From the NCBI GenBank assembly GCA_026874595.1, contig CM049320.1, positions 6,265,464-6,329,463 on the forward strand: DNA of 64,000 nt, written 5' to 3'. Shown in pieces: positions 57,701 to 64,000 of this stretch (the first letter of the stretch is position 1; each line of letters opens with the position of its first letter). The notes beneath the pieces were generated by a model. The model had not been told where the DNA came from. It made no database searches and saw nothing but the letters and a program-made list of their open reading frames with translations. Source of the stretch: Sipunculus nudus. Its lineage: Eukaryota > Annelida > Sipuncula > Golfingiida > Sipunculidae. The translations under genes were made by a program, and so were the position numbers.

Positions 57701-58291
57701 ATAATGTTAACTCAAAGATGAAGTATGATATACTAAAAGAATATCTTTAAAAGGTACGTTTTTGACATCCCAAAATTTTAGACAATTTTGACACAGCATA
57801 CCTGAGACTGTAGGACTGTGGTTAAATCTAGATTGAACCACAACCAGAACACATGTTACGTTATAATGACCTATTTGGGATTTCAAGGTTTTTTTCTTGA
57901 GATGTGACCAAGTAAACAGGAGGCATAAAATCATATTATTATTGGGGTGCACATTTCAATATTTAAACTCAAGTTTCTTTCATATTTACCCTTGGAACCC
58001 ATATTTATGCCAGATATGTAAAGGTAAACACACAGATGAATTAATTATCTCACCTTTAGGTCTGTATTTACTTGACAACTTTGGGCTCTCATTAGCTTTA
58101 GGTGTAGCAAGCTTAGAGAGACGTTCTGATTTCGCCACCAACGTGTCAACCTGGCTAAACTTCTTGCCAGTCGCTGAGTCTATACTGAGCCTAGGACGCA
58201 TATTAGCATTTAACATATCAGAGCCGGTTCCTGTGCCATCACCTGGCATCAGACCAACAGAATTGATGTAACTAACAAATTTGCTTTTCAT
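23574..58291 (-). CDS. PLEKHG5: PLEKHG5/Syx-type Rho guanine nucleotide exchange factor, 16 exons
   Basis: Exons, 5' to 3': 58291-58054, 37545-37510 (probable), 37356-37226, 34761-34585, 31841-31806, 31741-31592, 31076-30918, 30427-30131, 29685-29575, 29131-28982, 27594-27457, 27096-26980, 26614-26476, 25944-25841, 25125-23900, 23583-23574. All phases agree and give 1,072 residues (human PLEKHG5 about 1,060). Domains: basic Ser/Lys-rich N-terminus (1-200), DH domain (about 318-510; QQEAIWELLATEVRYI, KPMQRLTKYKLLL), PH domain (about 565-670; VFLFTDMLVITK, VIRPPMRLDKI), long Ser/Pro-rich tail, then KMTHAQIRQMKKQLLLN and terminal SEV. The family activates RhoA at junctions and in endothelial and neuronal cells, and binds PDZ scaffolds through its C-terminus. 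The C-terminal block matches human PLEKHG5, which sets it apart from PLEKHG6. No Ras-binding-like domain was recognised upstream of the DH domain. The start ATG at 58291 has an in-frame TAA two codons before it. Confidence 0.88.
23900..25125 (-). CDS. PLEKHG5: PLEKHG5 exon: end of PH domain and Ser/Pro-rich tail
   Basis: Acceptor GATATAG, donor TTC|GTAAGT (phase 2). A 408-codon open exon starting EKYRHLRRRAMEHQDERI. It contains an acidic stretch (DTLDDDEDNDG), a Pro run (KKQPPPLLPKPKVP) that could bind SH3 domains, a RRTSRTEKR basic patch, a Ser-rich stretch (SDSLMSMPSSSGVSSTQS) and the conserved block RKMTHAQIRQMKKQLLLN. Mostly disordered apart from the ends; many likely phosphorylation sites. 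Confidence 0.92.
25841..25944 (-). CDS. PLEKHG5: PLEKHG5 exon: PH domain C-terminal part
   Basis: Acceptor GTTACAG, donor CAG|GTATGC; enters in phase 1. Encodes GFALIHLNEYHLASAVYTLH and MWVQEINKAQ, the last strands and the C-terminal helix (with its Trp) of the PH fold. Confidence 0.92.
26476..26614 (-). CDS. PLEKHG5: PLEKHG5 exon: PH domain core
   Basis: Acceptor TTATTCAG, donor CAAG|GTAAAA (phase 1). Encodes VDTIVFLFTDMLVITK, then KVKVIRPPMRLDKITVHTLK, collinear with human VYCFLFTDLLLVTK and RVIRPPLLVDKI. Confidence 0.94.
26980..27096 (-). CDS. PLEKHG5: PLEKHG5 exon: start of PH domain
   Basis: Acceptor GTTTCAG, donor AAG|GTCAGC; 39 codons: LVSEFCQLDLTCQVPGCSP, then RRHLLCEGPLKLKDPNTK, equivalent to human EFLHLDLTAPIPGASP and RQLLLEGSLRMKEG. 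Confidence 0.92.
27457..27594 (-). CDS. PLEKHG5: PLEKHG5 exon: DH-PH junction helix
   Basis: Acceptor TTTTACAG, donor AAG|GTAAAT; 46 codons (IERVDKFVMSVDTAMHQRQE then RLKLIIDRIEGCDFID), collinear with the last DH helix of PLEKHG5. Confidence 0.93.
27781..27838. repeat. TA microsatellite
   Basis: About 58 bases of mostly TA dinucleotides, within a PLEKHG5 intron. Confidence 0.95.
28595..28768 (-). mobile_element. Short inverted-repeat element, copy 2
   Basis: Begins CAGTAGCGAATCCAGAG and ends CCTGGATCTGCCCTG. The interior has C runs and GGACCCCCCTCCC on the + strand, the complement of the GGGGGGTCCAG interior of the copies at 40920 and 62645. Non-coding; lies in a PLEKHG5 intron. Confidence 0.65.
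28982..29131 (-). CDS. PLEKHG5: PLEKHG5 exon: DH domain, RhoA-contact helix
   Basis: Acceptor TTTTACAG, donor ATG|GTTCGT (weak). Encodes WAESERQCQRLNLKDLVVKP, MQRLTKYKLLLHAVLKKTEK and DLVQM. KPMQRLTKYKLLL is the most conserved DH-domain helix (CR3). Confidence 0.95.
29575..29685 (-). CDS. PLEKHG5: PLEKHG5 exon: DH domain
   Basis: Acceptor CATTTCAG, donor ATG|GTATGT; 37 codons (FDEIFLPYKRYCLDQEAC, then DNELFKTFMM), equivalent to human LFKPYIRYCMEEEGC and RDNDLFRAYI. Confidence 0.94.
30131..30427 (-). CDS. PLEKHG5: PLEKHG5 exon: DH domain CR1
   Basis: Acceptor AATTACAG, donor CGT|GTAAGT; 99 codons. Contains SQQEAIWELLATEVRYIQQL (the CR1 helix with the Glu that contacts switch 1 of Rho GTPases), IIIKLFYTCLLNLQ and KVFSNICDVYQ, all close to human PLEKHG5. 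Confidence 0.95.
30918..31076 (-). CDS. PLEKHG5: PLEKHG5 exon: pre-DH segment
   Basis: Acceptor TGTTTCAG, donor GAG|GTTAAT (weak). Encodes EKVEALLDTLKTYSNGNLPP and HWTELVPEDE, which aligns with human MEQLEGKLHTY and SWRELIDGHE just before the DH domain. Confidence 0.9.
31592..31741 (-). CDS. PLEKHG5: PLEKHG5 exon: pre-DH conserved block
   Basis: Acceptor GATTGACAG, donor AAG|GTGTGC; 50 codons: GQRSARKSVVYEDMPPTPGE and SRPSSRISTWFNPFK. Resembles human RRKNMSEFLGEASIPG and the RFSGFF block. Confidence 0.85.
31806..31841 (-). CDS. PLEKHG5: PLEKHG5 microexon (36 bases)
   Basis: Acceptor TATTTTTTTCAG, donor ATG|GTGAGA; 12 codons (HGSKEDIVMNNM), phase 0 on both sides. With the next exon it reads SKEDIVMNNMGQRSARKS, aligning with human RRESLDILAPGRRRKN. 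Length divisible by three, so it could be skipped without a frameshift. Confidence 0.75.
32047..32847. other. PLEKHG5 intron, no exon seen
   Basis: AT-rich, with an A-rich simple run at 32071-32108 and no supported exon. Confidence 0.6.
32847..33339. mobile_element. Non-autonomous DNA element with GGTTGCCAGC ends
   Basis: Inverted ends GGTTGCCAGCAG at the left and CGCTGGCAACC at the right. Just inside both ends is the direct motif AAATTCCCTGACTTTTCCCTGAC-like sequence (about 32870-32898, 33220-33240 and 33280-33300). Internal open frame 32900-33226 has no recognisable product. Sits in a PLEKHG5 intron. Confidence 0.55.
34585..34761 (-). CDS. PLEKHG5: PLEKHG5 exon ending in a GC donor
   Basis: Acceptor CCCTTGCAG; 59 codons from IYIKRDQSLRMSASMEPP through SGQSQPEE. 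No GT donor fits the phase-0 start of the next exon, but GAG|GCAAGT, the strict consensus of GC-AG introns, lies at 34584-34579 and restores the frame. Without it the frame meets a stop 8 codons later. Function of the segment unknown; it is basic and Ser/Pro-rich. Confidence 0.75.
37226..37356 (-). CDS. PLEKHG5: PLEKHG5 exon: basic N-terminal region
   Basis: Acceptor TTTTTTTTTCAG, donor GGG|GTGAGT; enters in phase 1. Encodes KDGDSPFSRNANFAKGKEPG, then MKTPSSKTKEPVDKKQQG. Low complexity, basic, likely disordered. Confidence 0.8.
37510..37545 (-). CDS. PLEKHG5: Possible PLEKHG5 microexon (36 bases)
   Basis: Phase 1 in and phase 1 out, encoding (D)ILKRTEQKKEK, with donor AAAG|GTAAAT. The acceptor TTATTAAG is weak and its pyrimidine tract GACTCACCC is the edge of a 51-bp tandem repeat. 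Frame and basic composition suit the neighbouring exons; skipping it would also keep the frame. Confidence 0.5.
37555..37710. repeat. 51-bp tandem repeat, three copies
   Basis: Units begin GGTGAGTCAA at 37555, 37606 and 37657 and contain GTCAGCTAGT and ACAGCTAAGGCCTAGGTACC. The first two are almost identical, the third slightly diverged. Confidence 0.95.
38029..38080. repeat. Short hairpin (about 20-bp arms)
   Basis: GGAATTCACATGTAAACTGG and, after a short loop, CAGTTTACATGGGAATTCC are reverse complements with one mismatch. Located in the PLEKHG5 first intron. No known RNA recognised. Confidence 0.75.
38297..38345 (-). CDS. Candidate alternative first exon of PLEKHG5
   Basis: On the - strand an open frame with ATGs at 38345 and 38321 (MVLMDFGRMKACDILQ) runs into a consensus donor CAGG|GTAAGT in phase 1, the phase needed to join the PLEKHG5 exons at 37545 or 37356. 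No homology recognised. It could equally be a coding internal exon, since the frame stays open upstream of the first ATG. Confidence 0.3.
40085..40219 (+). pseudogene. Orphan coding-like fragment
   Basis: Forty-four open codons on the + strand then TAG, reading LADTVNALSDLDPAATDNL followed by PTSIITANNLETLAVNSI. Composition is protein-like and less AT-rich than the surroundings; the pattern of LxxLxxL-N spacing recalls the GAIN region of adhesion GPCRs, but this is only an impression. No donor follows, so it would be a stray exon fragment or chance. Confidence 0.2.
40920..41120 (+). mobile_element. Short inverted-repeat element, copy 3
   Basis: Begins CAGGGGTGGATACAGGA and ends TCCAGGATCTGCTTCTG. 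The interior has GGTTGAACCCAAAAGGACT and GGGGGGTCCAGACCCCCTGG and parallels the 62645 copy throughout. Non-coding. Confidence 0.75.
44009..44036 (-). CDS. Weak candidate alternative first exon of PLEKHG5
   Basis: ATGs at 44036 and 44030 lead MLMFYQQTK into a donor AAAG|GTGAAT in phase 1, the phase used by the downstream PLEKHG5 exons. Very short, so chance is a real possibility. Confidence 0.2.
46733..46802. repeat. TA microsatellite
   Basis: About 70 bases of nearly pure TA dinucleotides. Confidence 0.97.
47155..47310 (+). mobile_element. Fragment of a dispersed repeat (body part)
   Basis: AGGATAATTATGCAAAATAA, then CACCAAACTTTGTAGGATGA and ATAGAGGGCTAGATCCAATG. This is the order of motifs in a repeat common in marine invertebrates (GGATTATGCAAAA, AACTTGGTGGAAGGATG, AGGGGCGGATCCAGG). 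The head of the same family lies at 50293-50440. Confidence 0.4.
50293..50440 (+). mobile_element. Fragment of a dispersed repeat (head part)
   Basis: TTCCCCCAGGGAGGTTATGT, a GTTTGTTTGTTTGT tract and AAGCAGGATTATGCAAACAC follow the head of a repeat that is widespread in marine invertebrates (CCAAGGAGGTTATGTTTTC, then a CTGTCTGT/TTTGTTTG tract and AGCAGGATTA). Confidence 0.5.
53288..53320. repeat. TG microsatellite
   Basis: About 33 bases of pure TG dinucleotides. Confidence 0.97.
54656..54729. repeat. TA microsatellite
   Basis: About 74 bases of TA dinucleotides interrupted once by CACACA. Confidence 0.95.
55178..56859. repeat. 73-bp satellite, about 23 copies
   Basis: Anchor CACTTGCTAAATCACACA recurs every 73 bases (one or two units of 72 or 74) from 55201 to 56807. 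Each unit contains TATATATAGTG, the 14-base palindrome GTGGTCTAGACCAC, then CCCTATATATATTATACC and CTCTTTAGACAGGC. The first units have GTGATCTAGACCAC and ACATGC, later ones are homogeneous. TATTATACC/TATTTTACC and ACACCC/ACAACC variants recur in patches, a sign of local gene-conversion-like spread. The 88-residue open frame at its right edge (56737-57003) is not a gene. Confidence 0.97.
56860..58053. other. PLEKHG5 first intron next to exon 1
   Basis: No exon or repeat recognised. It begins directly after the satellite and ends at the donor AAAG|GTGAGA of exon 1. Confidence 0.5.
58054..58291 (-). CDS. PLEKHG5: PLEKHG5 first coding exon
   Basis: ATG at 58291 with an in-frame TAA two codons upstream; donor AAAG|GTGAGA in phase 1. 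Encodes MKSKFVSYINSVGLMPGDG, then MRPRLSIDSATGKKFSQVD and ANESPKLSSKYRPK. No family match by eye; linkage to the gene rests on phase, strand and the basic Ser-rich character shared with the next exons, across a 20-kb intron. Confidence 0.65.
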
Positions 58292-58835
58292 GAGTTAAAT
58301 CGTCTTTTCACAACAGCAGGTACCAAGGTTTAATTTTGCTATATCACGATCTGTTCCTTTTTCATGTATCATACAATGTAAGTTCCTTGGTTTGCTGACA
58401 GCTAGCATGTGGCTTCTTTGCTAGCTCTCCTGTTGATCACAAATCAACAAAAAGTTGCATGTGTATTGCAACTACTTAACTGACAATGCTTTATATATAC
58501 TGTATCTACATATCTTCATACTCAATCTCTGTTCTTTGATCTCCGTGAATGTCTGAAATTCAAATTCTTGGCTCTACCAGTCGGAACACTGGAAGTACAA
58601 ATACCATACACGAACAATCCCACAGATTCAGTGTTCACCAGGCTTCGATCTTTCTTCTCAGAGAACCACTCATTGCACCGCTGACTCACGCAGAGCAATT
58701 GTTATACTGAACGCACTAAGGTTAACGTGCTACACATGCAATCCAATGTGCAGCTGCGTTGACATCAATGCCATCCCACCTAGTGATACAACCAAACATG
58801 CCCAGCCAATAACTTATCGCTGGGCTATAGCTGAG

Positions 58836-58842
58836 TTATATA
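58836..58842 (-). promoter_or_regulatory. Possible TATA box for PLEKHG5
   Basis: On the - strand GGTATATAACTC, with ATTGGCTGGG about 30 bases further downstream. A start about 30 bases below would give a 5' UTR of roughly 510 bases to the ATG at 58291. Motif evidence only, in an AT-rich genome. Confidence 0.3.
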
Positions 58843-58859
58843 CCCTCTCCGTGATGGCA

Positions 58860-61800
58860 ATCAGCGTTATCACGTGTGCTTATGCATACAATGCTCCCCC
58901 CGGCCTCAAATGAACTTTACGTGTTCAGCAAAGGGGAAATCTAATTAACAGTGGATGTGAAAACCACAGGTATACCCATATTGCCAGCTGTCACTGAGTA
59001 GCCACGTGGAATGGGAAATTTTCATGTGATAAAATTTTCACCTATTACAGTGTGAGTAATTAGCATTTCAACATTTTGCACTGGAGGTTACTGACAGTTG
59101 CATGTTTTGATAATGCTATCTCACATATGCACATGGAGAACCCATTGTTCCTGGTGCACAGGTATGGGTCTACTAACGAACCAGGAAGCAGAATAGACAG
59201 GTGTGATCAGGTAACTACTTGGACTCCTGATTTGAGCTAACTCTCAGTTGTGTCTGGTTATATCAGTCAGAATTAACACAACTAATTAAGCTGTACGGAT
59301 AATATGATTTCCTTTTTTCCTAAGATATATAAAATAAAGCAAAGAAAGGAAAAGCAAGTGAGTTATCCCTCTAAGGAAGGGAGTACATCACAAATCATTC
59401 TGTTGACACTGCTACAGGTACTGCTAACAATATACATAGCTTGGAGAGTTATTAAAATACATAATCATTTGATTCAAACTGCCAGACCTGGGTTCAGTTC
59501 TTGATTGAACTGGTACTGAATTGGAAATGAAGGAAAAATATAAGAAATGGAATGGAATTATAGAAATAAAATTGAAATGAACAAATTAGGAACTGAATTG
59601 GAACTGAAGTTCATAGATGAATATGAGTCAAGATGAACTGTAGCTTTGACAAGAGTTCCAGCTCTCTATTTCCTATATATTTCTCATTAGAAGTTGCTCC
59701 AATCTTTGAGTTCAGCCATACAATGTTTGATCAAAGTCCAATGCAATATGATTCTTCCAAGGAGAACTCATGAAAGGATACTCACCAAATTATGTTGGTG
59801 TTTTAGCCCACTTGTCAATGAATTTAAATGAACTCAATCCTTTTGTTAATAAAAACACATTGTTTATAACATGTGAATATAGTCTGACTTATTATATGAC
59901 TGAATTATTTTAACTGAGTTGGAACAGACATTTTCTTTCTTAACCAACGTAGCTTGAAGTCCCATTAAAAAATTTGAACTGGAATTGAATTTTAATTGAA
60001 AAATCTGACTTAGTCTCACATCTGCCTATTATAATATTAACATTTAAAAAAAGTTTCCGGCTTTTATAGCTTTTTCCTTTCTTTACTTCAATTGGAAAGT
60101 GTATACCATTATAATATAAAAAACAAAAGAGAAAAACTGAACAAGATTTACTGAGAAAGACTGACAGTGGAATCATCATGTCAAGAAAGGATATGTATAT
60201 GATAGCCCATTAATCATAACATCATAGCTGTCATATTTAAGGTCATCAAGTAATCACAATTCCTTTCATAAAAAGATGGGTTATCAAAGGTCATCAGATT
60301 AATTTATATGCATTAGAAAATAGGTCATTTTATGGGATAGCCATGCAACTTTTTAATATTGGGAAATTACTATCTAATACATATGATAGGAAGTAACCAA
60401 TCAAAAGTGTAAATAAAAGGCTTCCCTGCATACAGGAAATAATAATAGTTACATTTTGGCAAATACAAAACAACCACTCCCAATGTCATATACCAGAGCA
60501 TTCTTTACTGACACTACAAGGTCAGTTTCCATGTCATGTATCATTATTTTAAGAGGTAAATCATTTTTAATTTTACAAACTCTTTGTTTCAAAATAATTT
60601 TGTTAACTATTACAGGATTGGAAAGGCTTGAAGTTTTCATTATCCAATTTCATAAATGGGAATTCTCATATTCAGAGGAAATTGTCATAATTAACCCCCT
60701 CCCAACTTCCACCAGAAAATCCTTCAGAATTAAATTACCCCTAAGACAAGACCCACCCTTGCTTATACATCAGCCTGTTTTTTATGCAGATTGGATAATA
60801 TGCATGTACGCTGCCAAGCATGCCCATTTTTTTACCTATGTGTGTTGGCTGGAGAATTTTGGCAGAAGATTGATAAGTTTATTTGATGATTTTTTTTAAG
60901 GAAGAATATTATCTTAACTCAACATAACTATGTCTGCTCTATGGCAAAATACCTCTTTAACACATATTATATCATTCTGTGATATAATAAACAAATCACT
61001 TGAGCATACTTCAAAGGTTGGACGAAGCATGTAAAGTGTATTAAATCATGCTGACAGGTAACATTTGTCCACAGGTATGTTTTACAGGTAAGTATTGGAA
61101 ACGCTGATAAACCTTGGCACACCTGGTGTACTCCACACCCAGGTAAGCCCCGGTACGAGGTGTACGGTATACCTGGGTTATCATGGGGGTTATCTGAAGC
61201 ATGTGCCAAACCTACACACAGCGGATGACACTCCGCTTCACACAGCGATTCTTATCCCATAATCGAGCGTTTGATGACGCTGATCCACTTCCTCCTTCAT
61301 ACAGACGTTTCTCCCATGAGTTCACTTCGTGACAGTACATAGATTTATATCTGTGTACATATTTTATGCATGACATGATTAATCTATTGACTGATATCCA
61401 ACGGTAATCCAACAGTCATAACTATTAATAATAAGTATAAATTCTTGAAATGCTGTATTAGTAAAAATATATCTTTTGATTTTAATCCAATGGTATGAAA
61501 ATTATCGTGAGAATGACACACAGATATACACTGTTCTGAGTATATAAAAATACACCTTTATAATCATATCGGTAAATAGATCAATTTTCACAAGCAACTT
61601 TTATCAGCATATTTTATGTACGAGAGACTCCCTTGATCTATCATCAAATGAATTGTGTAATTGATCATATTGTGATAATTATGATAATATATTTATATAT
61701 ACCTATGGTGCACATTCTTGTAAAAGTCTCTATTGTAAAAATTTGTCTACAAAATGGAAGAATTAAAATAAAACCGAAATACTAACTGATCACAACAAGG

Positions 61801-62300
61801 AAGTATGAAGTGCCAGTGCCAGTGATCAAAGGATGTTTCTAAATAAAATTTGAGAAAAAAAAAGGTGAATGTAGTATGGATCTCCAGCTATGAGGCTCAA
61901 CAACTGGGCTCCACCCTGCCAGCCTAGCTAGAGAACTAAATTTACAAAAAGGCCAGCATAATACTCTGCATCCACATATAGGACTGGACTGGATTTTAAG
62001 CCCCCAGGAGTGCTTTATTTTCTAGAAAGGTGTTGAGAAGTGATTAAATTGTCCAGGTGTGGCTTTTGCTGTGAGGTGTGCCTCCTTAATAGCTCTTAGG
62101 CATGCAACACAATTGTTTTATTGTCATGACACTCCTACATGCACTTGTTCAGAATACAAAACAATTAATACATAAATACATGAACTTACAAACAAACAAA
62201 CTGCAGTCAGGGTTATGTTTTTACCTTCAACTGCTTGTGCTTCTCGGTATCTAGAATTCAATATTTGAATGATTAAGATGTTTAACGTATCTCATGATTT
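58860..62300. other. Upstream of PLEKHG5, no gene supported
   Basis: AT-rich DNA. The largest open frame (60456-60899, + strand) has no family match or splice context. A less AT-rich - strand stretch at 61223-61350 is listed separately. Confidence 0.5.
61223..61350 (-). other. Possible leader or coding exon upstream of PLEKHG5
   Basis: Less AT-rich than its surroundings. The - strand frame from ATG near 61341 reads MYCHEVNSWEKRLYEGGSGS, then NARLWDKNRC, ending near a possible donor TGTGT|GTAGGT in phase 2. That phase does not fit PLEKHG5 exon 1 directly. It could be a 5' UTR exon, an exon of another gene, or chance. Confidence 0.2.
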
Positions 62301-62335
62301 GATAAAATGATATCTCAGGTAATAGTTTTAGAGCA

Positions 62336-62570
62336 TGTTACAGTGTGTTTCCATGTGCCCGTATTTGCGTATGCAAGTATATTGAGAAAAAATAGTTACG
62401 TTTCCATGTGTGCGTATATGCGTGAACTGGCAGACATATATTTTCACAATGGATCGAGTGTGTTTCATAAACACACATACACATTTACGCTGTACACAAA
62501 TGGAAACAATCCAGTTCCAAATCATGAGCGATTTTTCAAGCATATACACATATACACGCACATAGGGTGT
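62336..62570. mobile_element. Probable palindromic short DNA element
   Basis: GTGTTTCCATGTGC with TTACGTTTCCATGTGTGCG on the left face CACAAATGGAAACAAT and TATACACGCACATAGG on the right as imperfect reverse complements. Both strands are open over about 95 codons because the sequence is built from GTATATGCG/CATATACAC units; neither frame looks like a protein. Confidence 0.4.
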
Positions 62571-62644
62571 CTGCAATCCTTTCAAGTTAATGAGGATATA
62601 CCACAGAATCACCCACGATGAATGCCTGGTTAAAACATAGTGTC

Positions 62645-62826
62645 CAGGGGCGGATCCAGGGAAAAGGGAGGGTCCAACCCAGGAGGACTAATGAAACCCT
62701 AAAAAAAGGTCCCCAGGTCTGGAAAAGAGGGGGTCCAGGCCGCAAAATTTTGTCTGAAGCCCTTAAAAAAACGTTGTTTCTGGTGAAAAAGGGGGGGGGG
62801 TCCAGACCCCCCTGGATCCCGTTCTG
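62645..62826 (+). mobile_element. Short inverted-repeat element, copy 4, with 5-bp target duplication
   Basis: Begins CAGGGGCGGATCCAGG and ends CCTGGATCCCGTTCTG, with the interior GGAAAAGAGGGGGTCCAGG and GGGGGGTCCAGACCCCCC. Directly flanked on both sides by GTGTC (62640-62644 and 62827-62831). Best preserved of the four copies in the window. Confidence 0.8.
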
Positions 62827-62831
62827 GTGTC

Positions 62832-64000
62832 TCACTGAATAAACACAAGATCCCACTAAGATGCTTAAGCAGTTTAATCATAATTAACAATAAAGCTATT
62901 TTAGGCATTATATGAAACACCGACAGAACAGCATCTGTCAGTCTTACCAAATTCTACATACATGAGGAAACAGCTAAACCACAATTCTGAAGATTATTTT
63001 AAGCATAAAAAGGGACAGATAAGTTTAAATCAATTAATAAAGGTTTAAAAATAAAATATAAAAGGTATAGCTATTTCCCGAGTATTGAGTGTCAGTTCTA
63101 TCAGATTAGTTAAGGATGATTCAAATCATATGAACAGGCATATGAAACAATTCTTGCAAAATTTGGACAAATAGTTGTAAACAAAAGTTATTCTTCTACC
63201 ACAAGGTATATTTATAAAAAAAAATTAAAGAGAACATGCCTTAAAGCAAACTGTAGATGGCACCCAAGCAACATCAAAACCAATGAGGAGAGACATCTAG
63301 CAGAGAAAACGTAAACTAAATGTGAAGGACTTTTTGAAACAAGAGCTGACGTGCTGATTCAAGATCAATAGACCAAAAGTGTACCTCAACATATATGGCA
63401 AAAGATACATGTCCCAGGATACACACACCTATAGGAATCAACTGAGGCTTAGAAATTTTCTGCCTTTAACATAGGATATGGAGATTTCCATGAAAAACAA
63501 AGGTCCCTGGCTTTCCCTTAGTTTTTGGTGATTAAAAATTCCAGTTAGATTATTTTAATCTTTTGTACATGAAAATGGCCAAGATAGGTCACTAGGCATG
63601 TACTTTACATGTTGACTTGTAAGTACTTTAAATTAGCAAAGAAACTTCATATTCATCTATCCAATTGATTCACTTTTTTAGATATTAGACATTTAACAAA
63701 CTGACCACTTTCTAGATCTTTTGGGACAATCAATTTCCCTTATAATTTTCCCCTAAATTGTCTGGAAAAATCAATAATTAAAATATGAAATGAAATATTT
63801 ACAAAATCTATTCTTTTTCAAGCATAACACTTTTATATTAAAATTTTATTTTTGTTAAAGATGGAGAAACCCCACTGCAATAAAATGAAACTCTTCAAAA
63901 CCTTACGCCGGGATGCCCCATATTTTATCTGTATAGGATCAAGAAAAATACACAGATCCAGACAGTTAAAAAAAATGTCAAAGTGAAACATGATCCACTT
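62832..64000. other. AT-rich DNA, nothing recognised
   Basis: No supported exon, RNA gene or repeat. Confidence 0.5.

Noticed and set aside
60456-60899. 147-codon open frame on the + strand
   Set aside because: AT-driven composition (Ile, Phe, Leu, Ser), no domain, no flanking exons.
1-64000. CRISPR arrays, bacterial operons, phage or defence systems
   Set aside because: None found; the spliced genes and the repeat families show ordinary animal chromosomal DNA. The tandem arrays lack the repeat-spacer layout of CRISPR.

Overview
The window is animal nuclear DNA: AT-rich, with coding exons of about 10-1,200 bases separated by AT-rich introns, GT-AG splice sites and many dispersed and tandem repeats. 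The repeats (units carrying GGTCAAAGGTCAAGGCCA, tRNA-derived SINEs with a TTCTCCAGCTTCCTCC core, short elements ending in CAGGGGCGGATCCAGG) are of types familiar from molluscs and other lophotrochozoans, so a mollusc is the best guess. That assignment is inference. No prokaryotic, plasmid or phage features are present.

Two protein-coding genes lie tail to tail. On the + strand (589-15800) are 18 exons of DIS3L2, the cytoplasmic 3'-5' exonuclease that degrades oligouridylated RNA. They encode 765 residues: the linker between the cold-shock domains, the second cold-shock domain, the whole RNB catalytic domain and the S1 domain to the stop codon. The first cold-shock domain lies upstream of the window. 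On the - strand (58291 down to 23574) is a 15-16 exon gene for a PLEKHG5 (Syx)-type RhoGEF of about 1,072 residues, with a basic N-terminal region, DH and PH domains, a long Ser/Pro-rich tail and a C-terminal Ser-Glu-Val that matches the PDZ-binding end of vertebrate PLEKHG5. All exons join in frame, including two 36-base microexons, one GC-AG intron and a last exon with only 10 coding bases.

Region by region: 1-588 is DIS3L2 intron; 589-15800 DIS3L2; 15801-23573 the two 3' UTRs and an intergenic stretch with a SINE, a short inverted-repeat element and an inverted copy of a repeat that also sits in a DIS3L2 intron; 23574-37545 most PLEKHG5 exons; 37546-58053 a very large first intron with microsatellites, a 23-copy 73-bp satellite, mobile-element fragments and possible alternative first exons; 58054-58291 the first coding exon; 58292-64000 promoter and upstream DNA with two more short elements.

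The two genes have no known functional link; their convergent arrangement looks like chance neighbourhood. I found no new multi-gene system. The most unusual structures are repeats placed exactly at splice sites: a four-copy tandem duplication of the start of a DIS3L2 exon, and a six-copy 43-bp array whose last copy is the acceptor of another. There is also a 1.2-kb inverted repeat inside a DIS3L2 intron that should fold into dsRNA, and repeats that scatter nuclear-receptor-like DR1 sites.
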